Shown: positions 20,808 through 30,316 of the stretch, piece by piece
How the letters are laid out: every line of letters begins with the position of its first letter
Numbering within the stretch: the first letter of the stretch is position 1
Notes under the pieces: generated by a model
Databases searched by the model: none
What the model was told of the DNA's origin: nothing
Seen by the model: only the letters and a program-made list of their open reading frames with translations
NCBI GenBank assembly: GCA_002692205.1
Contig: NZJM01000050.1
Span: 1 to 45,648 of the forward strand
Source: Legionellales bacterium
GTDB taxonomy: Bacteria; Pseudomonadota; Gammaproteobacteria; Eutrophobiales; Eutrophobiaceae
Reading direction: 5' to 3'
Length of the DNA: 45,648 bases
Position numbers and translations under genes: made by a program

Positions 20808-21397
20808 AAAAAATTGGCATATTAGTTTCTGGTAAAGGCAGCAATATGACTGCCATTATTGATGCTTGTCATAGCGGCTATTTACTAGCCGAGGTGAAAA
20901 TCGTCATTAGTAGTAATCCTAGCGCTAAGGCCCTTGAGATAGCAAACGAAAAAAATATCAAAACAATTCATTTTAACTCTTTTCCTAGTCAAAACATTAA
21001 TGAGATTGACGTTTCTATATGTAAGGTATTACATGACAATAAGGTTGATATTGTTTTATTAGCTGGATTCATGAAGAAAGTTGGTCCAGTTGTTCTTGAA
21101 AAGTTTGAAGGAAGAATTCTTAATGTTCATCCATCATTATTACCGAAACATGGAGGAAAAGGCTTATATGGAATGAATGTTCATAGAGAGGTCATTAGTG
21201 CCGGAGACAAAGAGAGTGGTGCAACAATTCATTTAGTTAATAACGAGTATGATGAAGGAGCCATTTTAGCCCAAAAATCGGTTATAGTAGGCTCTAAAGA
21301 AACCGCCGAGTCTTTAGCGAGCAAAGTTTTAGAAATTGAGCACAGACTGTATGTGGATACAGTAAAAAAAATAATCGAAGGTAGTATTTCAATATAA
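20804..21397 (+). CDS. purN: Phosphoribosylglycinamide formyltransferase
   Basis: PurN formylates GAR with 10-formyl-THF, step three of purine synthesis. The 197-aa protein has the N-terminal phosphate-binding loop LVSGKGSNM, VISSNPSAKAL, VLLAGFMKKVG, the catalytic block LNVHPSLLPKHGGKGLYGMNVH (Asn-x-His), and SGATIHLVNNEYDEGAILAQ with the catalytic Asp. It overlaps pdxB by 4 bp (ATGA) and is followed by the RND exporter after 11 bp, so all three may be on one message. Its usual partner purM is not present here. Confidence 0.96.
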   Translation: MKKIGILVSGKGSNMTAIIDACHSGYLLAEVKIVISSNPSAKALEIANEKNIKTIHFNSFPSQNINEIDVSICKVLHDNKVDIVLLAGFMKKVGPVVLEKFEGRILNVHPSLLPKHGGKGLYGMNVHREVISAGDKESGATIHLVNNEYDEGAILAQKSVIVGSKETAESLASKVLEIEHRLYVDTVKKIIEGSISI

Positions 21398-21408
21398 ATT
21401 AGATTCAA

Positions 21409-23871
21409 GTGATTAATATAATTAAAAGTATATATTTGGCTGTAGTTATTAAAAGACCATTCTTAGTTTGTTTTTTTATGTCAATTATTCTTTGCTTTTT
21501 TGCTTTTCAGGCAAAAAATTTTCAACTCGACGCATCCGCTGATTCCTTATTATTAGAAGATGATCAAGATCTACAATTTTTTCGTGAAACAATTGAGCGC
21601 TATTCAACAAAAGAATTTTTATTTGTAACTTTCACATCGAAAGATAATCTTTTTTCGAAACCGGTACTAGAGAAAATTGTTGAACTTAGAGATGAAATAA
21701 ATAAATTACAACTCGTTGATTCGGTTGTTACTTTAGTTGATATCCCTTTAGTTATGCAACACGAAGGATCATTGACTGAGGTTTCCGATAATGTTCGCAC
21801 GATTGAAAGTGGCGATGTTAATTTAGAGAAAGCCAAAAAAGAAATTTTAAATAGCCCAATATATAGAGAACTTATCATCAGTAATGATAGCAGTACAACA
21901 GCTTTAATAGTTAATTTAAAAGATCAATTGGAATTTCGTCAAATTCAAAATAAAAGAAACCGCCTATTGGTAGAGAAAAAAAATGGTCATTTGAATGTCG
22001 CTGGCAGAATAGAACTTGACAAAATAAACACCCAGTATTTGAAGAATAAAAATGATAATGATCGAATTAATCATGAAACAATTGCAGAGATAAGAAAGAT
22101 ACTCTCTGGATATAGCGAGTTTGGAACGTTGCACCTAGGCGGTGTACCAATGATAGCAGACGATATGATAACTTTTATCAAAAATGATCTAATTATCTTT
22201 GGTATTGGTGTATTTATGTTTCTAGTAATTATGCTCACAATTATATTTCGCTCATTAAGATGGGTGGTCTTGCCTTTAATAAGCTGTTTTTATGCTGGCT
22301 TGCTAATGATTGGTCTGCTTAGTTTAGTTGGATGGAGCGTTACAGTCATATCCTCAAATTTCATATCGCTGATGTTGATTATCACTATGTCAATGAATGT
22401 TCATCTTATTGTTAGGTATAGACAACTAAGAAATGATTTCCCAGAGTATAGCCAGTATGAATTAGTTTTAAATACAACAAGTAAAATGGTTTGGCCTTGC
22501 TTGTATACAGCTTTAACAACAATCATGGCTTTCACTTCTTTGGTTGTCAGTGGCATCAAGCCAGTTATTGATTTTGGTTGGATGATGACTATAGGTTTAA
22601 GCGTAACTTTTTTGACATCATTTATTTTGTTTCCATCGTTACTAATACTATTACCAAAAACTAAAAAAAGAGTCATGCCAGAAAAGGAATTTCAATTTAC
22701 ACCGAAACTAGCAAATTTCACTGAAAGATACGGTAATAGCGTATTAATTTTAACTCTAATTTTATCGTCTGTAAGTGTTTATGGTATTAGTAAGTTACAA
22801 GTAGAAAATAGTTTTATAAATTATTTCAGCGATGACACTGAGATATACAAGGGTTTACGTTTAATTGATGAAAAGTTAGGGGGTACGACACCGGTTGATA
22901 TTTTATTAAATTTTGAAGAAATAGATGATGATGAGGTAGTTGATGAAGATTTTGAAAATTTCGACGAGTTATTCGGGCAGTTTGAGGAAGAACAGGAAAA
23001 ATCTTGGTTTACACCCGAAAGAATAAATATCATAAAAGAGGCACATGATTACCTAGAATCATTACCAGAGGTCGGTAAAGTTTTGTCTTTAGCTTCAATC
23101 ATACGTGTTGGTGAAAAAATTAATAAAGGAGAGTTTGACGCCTTTGAATTAGCGATTGTTAGTAAACGTATGCCTAAAGAACTCAAAGAAAGCATGATTA
23201 ACCCATATGTTTCTGAGGCAAAGAATGAAGCTCGTATTAATATTAGAATAATTGATTCTCTTCAAGACCTTAGACGTAAAGATTTATTAGAAAAAATAAA
23301 GTCTGACTTAATTGAAAGAATCAATATAAGTGAAGATAATTTAAAAATAACCGGAATACTTGTTCTATATAATAATATGTTGCAAAGCCTTTTCAAATCG
23401 CAGATCTTAACCCTGGGTGTTGTGATGATAGGGATTGCGTTCATGCTAATCATTTTATTTCGCTCCGTGAAACTAGCTCTTATAGGAATAATTCCAAATC
23501 TACTCGCTGCAGCAATAATTCTGGGTTTAATGGGGCTGGCTCGGATACCGCTTGATATGATGACAATTACTATTGCCGCAATAACAATTGGAATTGCTGT
23601 CGATAATAGTATTCATTATATTTATCGTTTTCGTGAGGAATTCCCTAAGAATAGGGATTATATTGCTACAATGCATTACTGTCATGCCAACATTGGTAAA
23701 GCCGTATTTTACACAGCAAGTACCATTATTATAGGGTTTTCAATATTAGTTTTATCAAATTTTATACCGACTATCTATTTTGGGCTATTGACAGCTCTAG
23801 CAATGCTGATTGCTCTTTTAGCAGCACTTACTTTGTTGCCAAAATTAATATTGATATTCAAACCTTTTTAG
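21409..23871 (+). CDS. RND-superfamily (MMPL/SSD-type, HpnN-like) exporter
   Basis: The 820-aa inner-membrane protein has the duplicated RND plan. There is one helix at about residues 17-35, a first periplasmic domain to about 260, five helices to about 425, a seventh helix near 445-465, a second periplasmic domain to about 660, and five more helices. The hallmark IGIAVDNSIHYIYRFREE lies near residues 725-742. Start is GTG at 21409, 11 bp after purN. Transporters of this group (COG1033, e.g. HpnN) move lipids or hydrophobic molecules and often neighbour an MlaC-like periplasmic protein, as here. No hopanoid gene is seen, so lipid transport is inference. Residues about 502-531 form an unusually acidic insert in the second periplasmic domain. 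Confidence 0.82.
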   Translation: MINIIKSIYLAVVIKRPFLVCFFMSIILCFFAFQAKNFQLDASADSLLLEDDQDLQFFRETIERYSTKEFLFVTFTSKDNLFSKPVLEKIVELRDEINKLQLVDSVVTLVDIPLVMQHEGSLTEVSDNVRTIESGDVNLEKAKKEILNSPIYRELIISNDSSTTALIVNLKDQLEFRQIQNKRNRLLVEKKNGHLNVAGRIELDKINTQYLKNKNDNDRINHETIAEIRKILSGYSEFGTLHLGGVPMIADDMITFIKNDLIIFGIGVFMFLVIMLTIIFRSLRWVVLPLISCFYAGLLMIGLLSLVGWSVTVISSNFISLMLIITMSMNVHLIVRYRQLRNDFPEYSQYELVLNTTSKMVWPCLYTALTTIMAFTSLVVSGIKPVIDFGWMMTIGLSVTFLTSFILFPSLLILLPKTKKRVMPEKEFQFTPKLANFTERYGNSVLILTLILSSVSVYGISKLQVENSFINYFSDDTEIYKGLRLIDEKLGGTTPVDILLNFEEIDDDEVVDEDFENFDELFGQFEEEQEKSWFTPERINIIKEAHDYLESLPEVGKVLSLASIIRVGEKINKGEFDAFELAIVSKRMPKELKESMINPYVSEAKNEARINIRIIDSLQDLRRKDLLEKIKSDLIERINISEDNLKITGILVLYNNMLQSLFKSQILTLGVVMIGIAFMLIILFRSVKLALIGIIPNLLAAAIILGLMGLARIPLDMMTITIAAITIGIAVDNSIHYIYRFREEFPKNRDYIATMHYCHANIGKAVFYTASTIIIGFSILVLSNFIPTIYFGLLTALAMLIALLAALTLLPKLILIFKPF

Positions 23872-24103
23872 TAAATTTAAAAAATAAACAGCATCTTGCA
23901 ACAATTATTTAATGTTAAGTAAAGATATGTCCTCTATATAAGTGCTTTCTCTAGAAAGGTATTCAGATTACAATATTTGTATGGAGCTTGACTGCACATT
24001 CTGCTACAAAGCTAATTACAAATAATAACATTTAAGTGTCTATTTATTTTGACTTTTTGAATGACTGGTGTAATAAAAAAAATAATATAAAGGGGTAAGA
24101 TCG
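23872..24103 (+). promoter_or_regulatory. Leader region before the MlaC-like gene
   Basis: These 232 bp carry no supported ORF. Two TTGACT boxes are visible (23988-23993 and 24049-24054), the first with GCTAAT 17 bp on, the second with TAATAA 16 bp on. A small CTTTC/GAAAG stem with a 4-base loop lies at about 23945-23958. The sequence AAAGGGG before ATG 24104 is a strong ribosome site. The gap suggests mlaC-ibaG-murA can be transcribed separately from the exporter. Confidence 0.35.
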
Positions 24104-24718
24104 ATGAGTCGTAAATTAAAATGGTTATTTCTTGCTCTCTGTCTGTCTTCTAATGCTACATGGTCAGCATCGCCACAAGAAGTTGTCAAGGCAACTGCCG
24201 ATAGCGTTATAGAGCATATTGAAAATAATCGCTCTATTTTAGATTCTGATCCAGAGAAAATATTTGATATGGTGAATGAGTTAGTTATTCCACGTTTCGA
24301 TTTTATTAGTATGTCTAAATGGGTGCTTGGCAAGCATTGGAAGACTGCTAGCGTATCTCAGAGGAATGAATTTGTAGACCAATTCAAATCATTGCTTATA
24401 CGCACTTATGCTCGAGCATTGCTTGAGTATTCCGGACAAAAAATTATATATTATCCAGTTGAGGAAAATCCGAAGTCGAATCTCGCCGTCGTAAAAACTG
24501 AATTAACAAGTACAAGTAGCGCACAATTACCAATATTGTACCGTATGCATCAGAAGAATCAGGAATGGAAAGTGGTCGATGTTGCTGTTGACGGGGTAAG
24601 TTTGGTTACGACATATCGAGGTTCTTTTGCCACACAAATAAAGAATGACGGTTTTGATTCACTTCTTGAACAACTCTCAAAAAAGAATGTAAGACTCGAA
24701 AAAAGTATTTCAAACTAA
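24104..24718 (+). CDS. mlaC: MlaC/Ttg2D-family periplasmic phospholipid-binding protein
   Basis: MlaC-type proteins shuttle phospholipids between outer and inner membranes across the periplasm. The 204-aa protein has a signal peptide (MSRKLKWLFLALCLSSNATWSA, cleavage probably after SA). The family core follows: VIPRFDFISMSKWVLGKHWKTAS, FKSLLIRTYARALLEYSGQKI, WKVVDVAVDGVSLVTTYRGSF. Its position before ibaG and murA matches the end of the E. coli mla operon. However, mlaF, mlaE and mlaD are absent and an RND exporter stands upstream instead, as in HpnM/HpnN pairs. The gene could therefore be either a true mlaC or an HpnM-like partner; the symbol is tentative. Confidence 0.85.
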   Translation: MSRKLKWLFLALCLSSNATWSASPQEVVKATADSVIEHIENNRSILDSDPEKIFDMVNELVIPRFDFISMSKWVLGKHWKTASVSQRNEFVDQFKSLLIRTYARALLEYSGQKIIYYPVEENPKSNLAVVKTELTSTSSAQLPILYRMHQKNQEWKVVDVAVDGVSLVTTYRGSFATQIKNDGFDSLLEQLSKKNVRLEKSISN

Positions 24719-24840
24719 AAAAAATTTATGATTTAAAAAAACTAGTGCAAACTTGTATTTAGTCGTTCTTTTATCAATAGTTTATGTAAAAAAAATTATA
24801 TAGAATTTTTACTTACATAAGCTAAACAATAGTATATTTT

Positions 24841-25086
24841 ATGAATGCAGACATTATTAAAGAACTAATTGAATCTGGCTTACCAGACGCAGACGTTACC
24901 GTCGAAGGTGATGACGGACAGCATTTCAAAGCGTATATTATTTCAGAGTCATTTTTCGGTAAAAGTCCCATTCAGCAACATAAAATGGTTTATAAAGCAT
25001 TGGGTGATAGCATGGGAAAAGAAATACATGCACTATCATTTAAAACAGCCATCCCGGAAGATCTAAAAAAAAATAAATTATCATAA
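24841..25086 (+). CDS. ibaG: BolA-family protein IbaG
   Basis: This 81-aa protein is a BolA-fold protein, which in E. coli (IbaG) binds monothiol glutaredoxin and is linked to iron-sulfur traffic and acid stress. It has ADVTVEGDDGQHFKAYIISESFFGKSPIQQHKMVYKALGD, the class II KH-like core, including the conserved His in the QQHKMVY helix. Placement directly before murA is that of ibaG (yrbA) rather than bolA. A second ORF in another frame (24869-25066) is its shadow. It starts 122 bp after mlaC, with murA 35 bp downstream. Confidence 0.92.
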   Translation: MNADIIKELIESGLPDADVTVEGDDGQHFKAYIISESFFGKSPIQQHKMVYKALGDSMGKEIHALSFKTAIPEDLKKNKLS

Positions 25087-25103
25087 GACTTTTCGATTAC
25101 TAA

Positions 25104-26382
<1,279 letters not shown>

Positions 26383-26384
<2 letters not shown>

Positions 26385-26420
26385 GTTTCTTTAAATTAAG
26401 TATTATAAAGGAAACTTTTT
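26383..26420 (+). terminator. Possible intrinsic terminator after murA
   Basis: AAGTTTCTTT at 26383-26392 pairs with AAGGAAACTT (ending 26417) over 10 bp with one G-U pair and a loop of about 16 nt. A run of T residues (26416-26420) follows. It starts at the murA stop codon. The stem is A/T-rich, and a competing stem AAAGGA/TCCTTT (26407-26434) overlaps it, so efficiency is uncertain. It would separate murA from hisG. Confidence 0.5.
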
Positions 26421-26463
26421 GGATTTTGTCCTTTCTAATGCATTCTATTTAATTTTTACATAC

Positions 26464-26469
26464 TATAAT
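26464..26469 (+). promoter_or_regulatory. Candidate -10 box upstream of hisG
   Basis: A perfect TATAAT lies about 33 bp upstream of the hisG ATG and downstream of the murA terminator-like hairpin. No convincing -35 hexamer is seen at the proper distance, so the call is weak in this AT-rich sequence. Confidence 0.35.
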
Positions 26470-26501
26470 ATGTTTAAATCTTGGTGAAAAATAAGATTAT
26501 T

Positions 26502-27137
26502 ATGTCCGACAAAATAACAATTGCCGTTTCAAAAGGTAGAATTTTCGATGAAGCGATTCCACTGCTCGCTAAAATTGATATTATTCCTAAAGATGATCCT
26601 AAAAAATCTCGTAAGTTAATACTAGAAACAAATCAAAATAATATTCAAATACTTGTTATCAGAGCAGCAGATGTTCCTACTTATGTTGAGCGTGGAGCTG
26701 CGGAATTAGGTATCGTCGGTAAAGATGTTTTACTAGAATATCAGGGAGAAGGTTTTTATGAGCCTTTAGATCTCGGTATCGCTAAATGTCGGATGATGTT
26801 AGCGGGTTTAAAAGATTTGAAAAGAGATATTACAAGACCACGCATTGCTACCAAGTATACAAATATTACTAAAAACTATTTTGCAAGTTTTGGTAAGCAG
26901 GCAGAAATAATTAAATTATATGGTTCTATGGAATTGGCTCCTGTATTGGGCCTAGCGGATCAAATTGTTGATCTTGTTGATACTGGTGAAACATTAAAAG
27001 CAAATGGATTAGTACCTTATGAACACATAATAGATATAAGTTCAAGATTAATAATTAACAAAGCAGCAATGAAAATAAAAAGTAATGCTATAAAATTATT
27101 TTTAGAAAAATTAACTGATGTTATTGAGGATATTTAG
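26502..27137 (+). CDS. hisG: ATP phosphoribosyltransferase, short form
   Basis: HisG joins ATP and PRPP in the first step of histidine synthesis. From ATG 26502 (MSDKITIAVSKGRIF) the protein is 211 aa, the short HisG type without the C-terminal regulatory domain of the roughly 299-aa enteric form. Motifs are KGRIFDEAIPLL, VRAADVPTYVERGAAELGIVGKDVL and IVDLVDTGETLKANGL (PRPP site). The track's earlier TTG/GTG starts add seven residues without family support. Short HisG normally needs the HisRS-like regulatory subunit HisZ, which is not in this window. hisD follows after 2 bp. Confidence 0.94.
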   Translation: MSDKITIAVSKGRIFDEAIPLLAKIDIIPKDDPKKSRKLILETNQNNIQILVIRAADVPTYVERGAAELGIVGKDVLLEYQGEGFYEPLDLGIAKCRMMLAGLKDLKRDITRPRIATKYTNITKNYFASFGKQAEIIKLYGSMELAPVLGLADQIVDLVDTGETLKANGLVPYEHIIDISSRLIINKAAMKIKSNAIKLFLEKLTDVIEDI

Positions 27138-27139
27138 TA

Positions 27140-28429
27140 ATGAAATATTTAGATGCATCAAATATTGATTTTAAAAAATCATTAAAAAAATTAATAAAAT
27201 CCAATTCAGAGCCAAGCGATGATATTTTAATTACAGTTTCCAAAATCGTTCAAGATATTCGTACCAGAGGCGATGAAGCACTACTTGAATATACAAATCA
27301 ATATGATGGGTTATCGGTTGATCATGAAAGTATAGAGATTACAAATAAGGAAACTAAAGAAGCTTTATCTAGAATATCAAGTTCAATGAGGGGCAGCTTA
27401 GAAGATGCAGCTACGAGAATTCGTTTATTTCACGAAAAACAGAAACAAGAAACCTGGACTTATAAAGATAATGACGGCAATCTTTTGGGGCAACGTGTTA
27501 CACCAATAGAGCGAGTTGGAGTTTATGTGCCAGGCGGCAAAGCCGCTTATCCTTCATCAGTTTTAATGAATGTAATACCTGCTCAAGTTGCTGGGGTTAA
27601 AGAAATTATTATGGTGGTACCAACTCCCAGTGGAGATAGAAACGATCCAGTATTAGCTGCTGCTGCTATTCTAGGCGTAAATAAAATTTTTACTATTGGT
27701 GGGGCACAGGCAATAGCTGCTCTAGCTTTTGGTACTGAACTCATACCAAAGGTAGACAAAATTGTTGGCCCTGGAAATATATTTGTTGCTACAGCAAAAA
27801 GAGAAGTTTTTGGCTTTGTAGGTATTGATATGATTGCGGGGCCATCAGAGGTTGTTATTGTTGCCGATAAGAATGCAAATGCAGATTGGGTCGCAATGGA
27901 TATGTTGGCTCAAGCCGAACATGACGAAGAGGCATGTTCTATTTTAATTTCATCTGATAAAGATTTAATTGAATCTGTAGAGAATTCAATTATGAAATTT
28001 TTACCAGAAATGGAAAGAGCTGAAATTATTGAAGCATCACTAAAAAAGAATGGCTTAATTATAAAAACGGAAAATTTTAAACAGGCAATTGAGACAGTAA
28101 ATATAATAGCACCTGAGCACCTTGAACTTGCAGTTGCAGACCCCGAAGCATTGCTTGATGATATAAAGCATGCAGGCGCTATATTTATGGGCAATTATTC
28201 AGCTGAATCACTAGGCGATTATTGTGCTGGCCCTAATCACGTTTTACCAACAGCTCAAACCGCGAGATTTTCATCACCTTTAGGTGTATATGATTTTCAG
28301 AAGAAAACATCACTAATAAAATGTGATAGGAGTTCAGTTTCAGAAATAGCAAAAGTTGCTTCTGTGTTAGCACGTGGTGAGGGACTGACTGCACATGCAC
28401 GTTCTGCTGAATTACGTCGAAATTCTTAA
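27140..28429 (+). CDS. hisD: Histidinol dehydrogenase
   Basis: HisD performs the last two oxidations of histidine synthesis, histidinol to histidine, with NAD and zinc. The 429-aa length is standard. Motifs are [77 protein letters not shown] (catalytic His/Glu region), and [28 protein letters not shown]. It is 2 bp after hisG. hisC, the usual next gene, is missing here; the converging protease gene follows after 32 bp with no clear terminator. Confidence 0.98.
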   Translation: MKYLDASNIDFKKSLKKLIKSNSEPSDDILITVSKIVQDIRTRGDEALLEYTNQYDGLSVDHESIEITNKETKEALSRISSSMRGSLEDAATRIRLFHEKQKQETWTYKDNDGNLLGQRVTPIERVGVYVPGGKAAYPSSVLMNVIPAQVAGVKEIIMVVPTPSGDRNDPVLAAAAILGVNKIFTIGGAQAIAALAFGTELIPKVDKIVGPGNIFVATAKREVFGFVGIDMIAGPSEVVIVADKNANADWVAMDMLAQAEHDEEACSILISSDKDLIESVENSIMKFLPEMERAEIIEASLKKNGLIIKTENFKQAIETVNIIAPEHLELAVADPEALLDDIKHAGAIFMGNYSAESLGDYCAGPNHVLPTAQTARFSSPLGVYDFQKKTSLIKCDRSSVSEIAKVASVLARGEGLTAHARSAELRRNS

Positions 28430-28461
28430 GGTATTACCTAAAGCAGTTCAGCACGCGATAT

Positions 28462-29595
28462 TTATCTAAGAAACCTAACCGCTGGTCTTTGTAGTATTGA
28501 AGCTGTTAGATCACGTTCCTCCCAGCCTCTTAGAATTTTAATTTTAACTTTTGTGCCAGGTTTAAGTTTAGTAATCATATCAATAATTCTTTCTGGAGAA
28601 CTTGTTATATTTTCGTTTATACTGAGTATGATATCTCCCGGAATGATACCTGCGTTTTCGGCTGGTCCATTACGAATAGTTGCTGTTATAAGAACTCCAT
28701 TTATTGGTGTGCTATCTTTTTGATCTTCAAATTTAAGATTTAAAGATTGCGCCTCTATACCAAGCCAACCTCTTACCACCTTCCCATTATTAATTATTTC
28801 ATTCATCACGCTCATTGCTTGATTAATTGGAGTAGCTAATCCGATACCTTCAGAACCACCAGAGCTTGATACAATTGCTGTATTAATTCCAATTAGTTCA
28901 CCATAAACATTGACCAGAGCACCACCAGAATGACCTTGATTAATATCGGCATCTGTTTGAATAAAATCGTCAAAAAATGAAATACCACGTCTTTTCCTGC
29001 CCGTTGCACTAACAATACCTTGAGTCACTGTTTGTCCAAAATTATATGGATTTCCAATTGCTAAAACTATATCGCCGATCTTTAGCCTAGATGAGTCTCC
29101 AATCGGTATTATCGGTGGATTTTTAAGATTTATTTTTATTACTGCCAAGTCAGTGTCTATATCTAGACCAATCAAATCAGCTTGTAGTTGTTCCCCAGAG
29201 TTTAGTGTGACACCAATATTTTGAGCATTTTCTATAACATGGGCATTAGTGAGAATATAGCCGCCCTTGTTCATGATCACCCCCGAGCCAATTGAATTAT
29301 TACGTCGTGTCTTTGTCAATTGAGGTAAGTCTTCAAAAAACTGCTTAAACATGGGGTCACGGAATACAGAATGCCCTTTTTCTTGATATACTTTGTTGGC
29401 GTAAACGTTCACAACTGCTGGAGCAGTGGACTCTACCGCATTGTTGAATGATTGATGATTTGTCTTAAAAAAAGGGGGTAATGAAGTATCAATTAATGAA
29501 TTATCGTCCGATATCAATAAAAATAAGAAAGCTACCGCGAGTCCATAGGCGGAAAATTTTATAACAAAAAATATAATTTTTTTAAGGTTATACAA
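28462..29595 (-). CDS. degS: DegS/AlgW-like membrane-anchored serine protease
   Basis: This trypsin-like HtrA-family protease is probably the site-1 enzyme that cuts an RseA/MucA-type anti-sigma factor during envelope stress. The 377-aa protein has one N-terminal anchor (about residues 6-28). The triad is His119 (TNAHVIENA), Asp149 (DTDLAVIKI) and Ser223 (GHSGGALVN), followed by one PDZ domain (about 280-370) with AGIIPGDIILSINE. A single PDZ and the membrane anchor favour DegS/AlgW over DegP/DegQ. Neighbourhood (his and pet genes) matches Pseudomonas algW, from memory. It is convergent with hisD and divergent from petA. Confidence 0.9.
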   Translation of the reverse strand: MYNLKKIIFFVIKFSAYGLAVAFLFLLISDDNSLIDTSLPPFFKTNHQSFNNAVESTAPAVVNVYANKVYQEKGHSVFRDPMFKQFFEDLPQLTKTRRNNSIGSGVIMNKGGYILTNAHVIENAQNIGVTLNSGEQLQADLIGLDIDTDLAVIKINLKNPPIIPIGDSSRLKIGDIVLAIGNPYNFGQTVTQGIVSATGRKRRGISFFDDFIQTDADINQGHSGGALVNVYGELIGINTAIVSSSGGSEGIGLATPINQAMSVMNEIINNGKVVRGWLGIEAQSLNLKFEDQKDSTPINGVLITATIRNGPAENAGIIPGDIILSINENITSSPERIIDMITKLKPGTKVKIKILRGWEERDLTASILQRPAVRFLR

Positions 29596-29722
29596 AATTA
29601 CTTAAAATAGTTATGCGAAAAATAGGTTTTTATTGAACATCACAAAATATATGTAGTTTATCATGTTAAACTAAGTACATAATAATTATTATAAGTATGG
29701 TCCTGTTTTTTAAGAGGAAAGA

Positions 29723-30316
29723 ATGAAAAATAAAATTTTAGATCAAAGTCGACGCCGATTTTTAACTACAGCAGCGACAGTAGTTGGTGGATTCGGAGCG
29801 GCAACAGCAACAGTTCCTTTTGTTTCTAATATGAGTCCTAGTGCTAAGACAAAGGCAATTGGTGCTCCTGTGGAAGTAGATATAAGTAAATTAAAGCCAG
29901 GAGAGCGCATGATTGAAAAGTGGCAAGGGAAGCCAGTTTGGATACTTAGGCGTACAAGTGAAATGCTCAGCGATATATCCTCATTAAGTGATGAAGTAAG
30001 CGATCCTCAATCCGATAATAGTGCACAGCCAGATTATGCAAAAAATGAATTTCGTGCACTTAAAGAAGAGTTTCTCGTCGTAATAGGGATTTGCACTCAT
30101 CTCGGCTGTTCTCCTAGTTTTGTTTTAAAAGGAGATGGAGATAGTATATCGAATGATTGGATGGGTGGATTTTTTTGCCCCTGTCATGGCTCTAGATTTG
30201 ATTTGGCTGGGCGTGTATTCAAAGGAGTCCCTGCGCCATATAATCTAGTCATCCCACCTTATAAATTTATTTCAGAAACTCGTCTTTTGATTGGTGATGA
30301 TAAGGAGATAGGTTAA
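29723..30316 (+). CDS. petA: Ubiquinol-cytochrome c reductase Rieske iron-sulfur subunit
   Basis: This is the 2Fe-2S subunit of the bc1 complex, exposed to the periplasm. The 197-aa protein begins with a twin-arginine signal/anchor (QSRRRFLTTAATVVGGFGAATATVPF). The cluster ligands are CTHLGCSP and CPCHGSRFD, with the PAPYNLVIPPYKF end. A ribosome site (AAGAGGAAAG) precedes the ATG. It overlaps petB by one base (TAATG), starting the petABC operon. A TTGAAC box at 29633 may belong to its promoter, but its -10 is poor. Confidence 0.97.
   Translation: MKNKILDQSRRRFLTTAATVVGGFGAATATVPFVSNMSPSAKTKAIGAPVEVDISKLKPGERMIEKWQGKPVWILRRTSEMLSDISSLSDEVSDPQSDNSAQPDYAKNEFRALKEEFLVVIGICTHLGCSPSFVLKGDGDSISNDWMGGFFCPCHGSRFDLAGRVFKGVPAPYNLVIPPYKFISETRLLIGDDKEIG

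Noticed and set aside
26458-26473. ACATA/TATGT symmetry around the TATAAT before hisG
   Set aside because: Five-base arms in AT-rich sequence are expected by chance, and no operator family is recognised.
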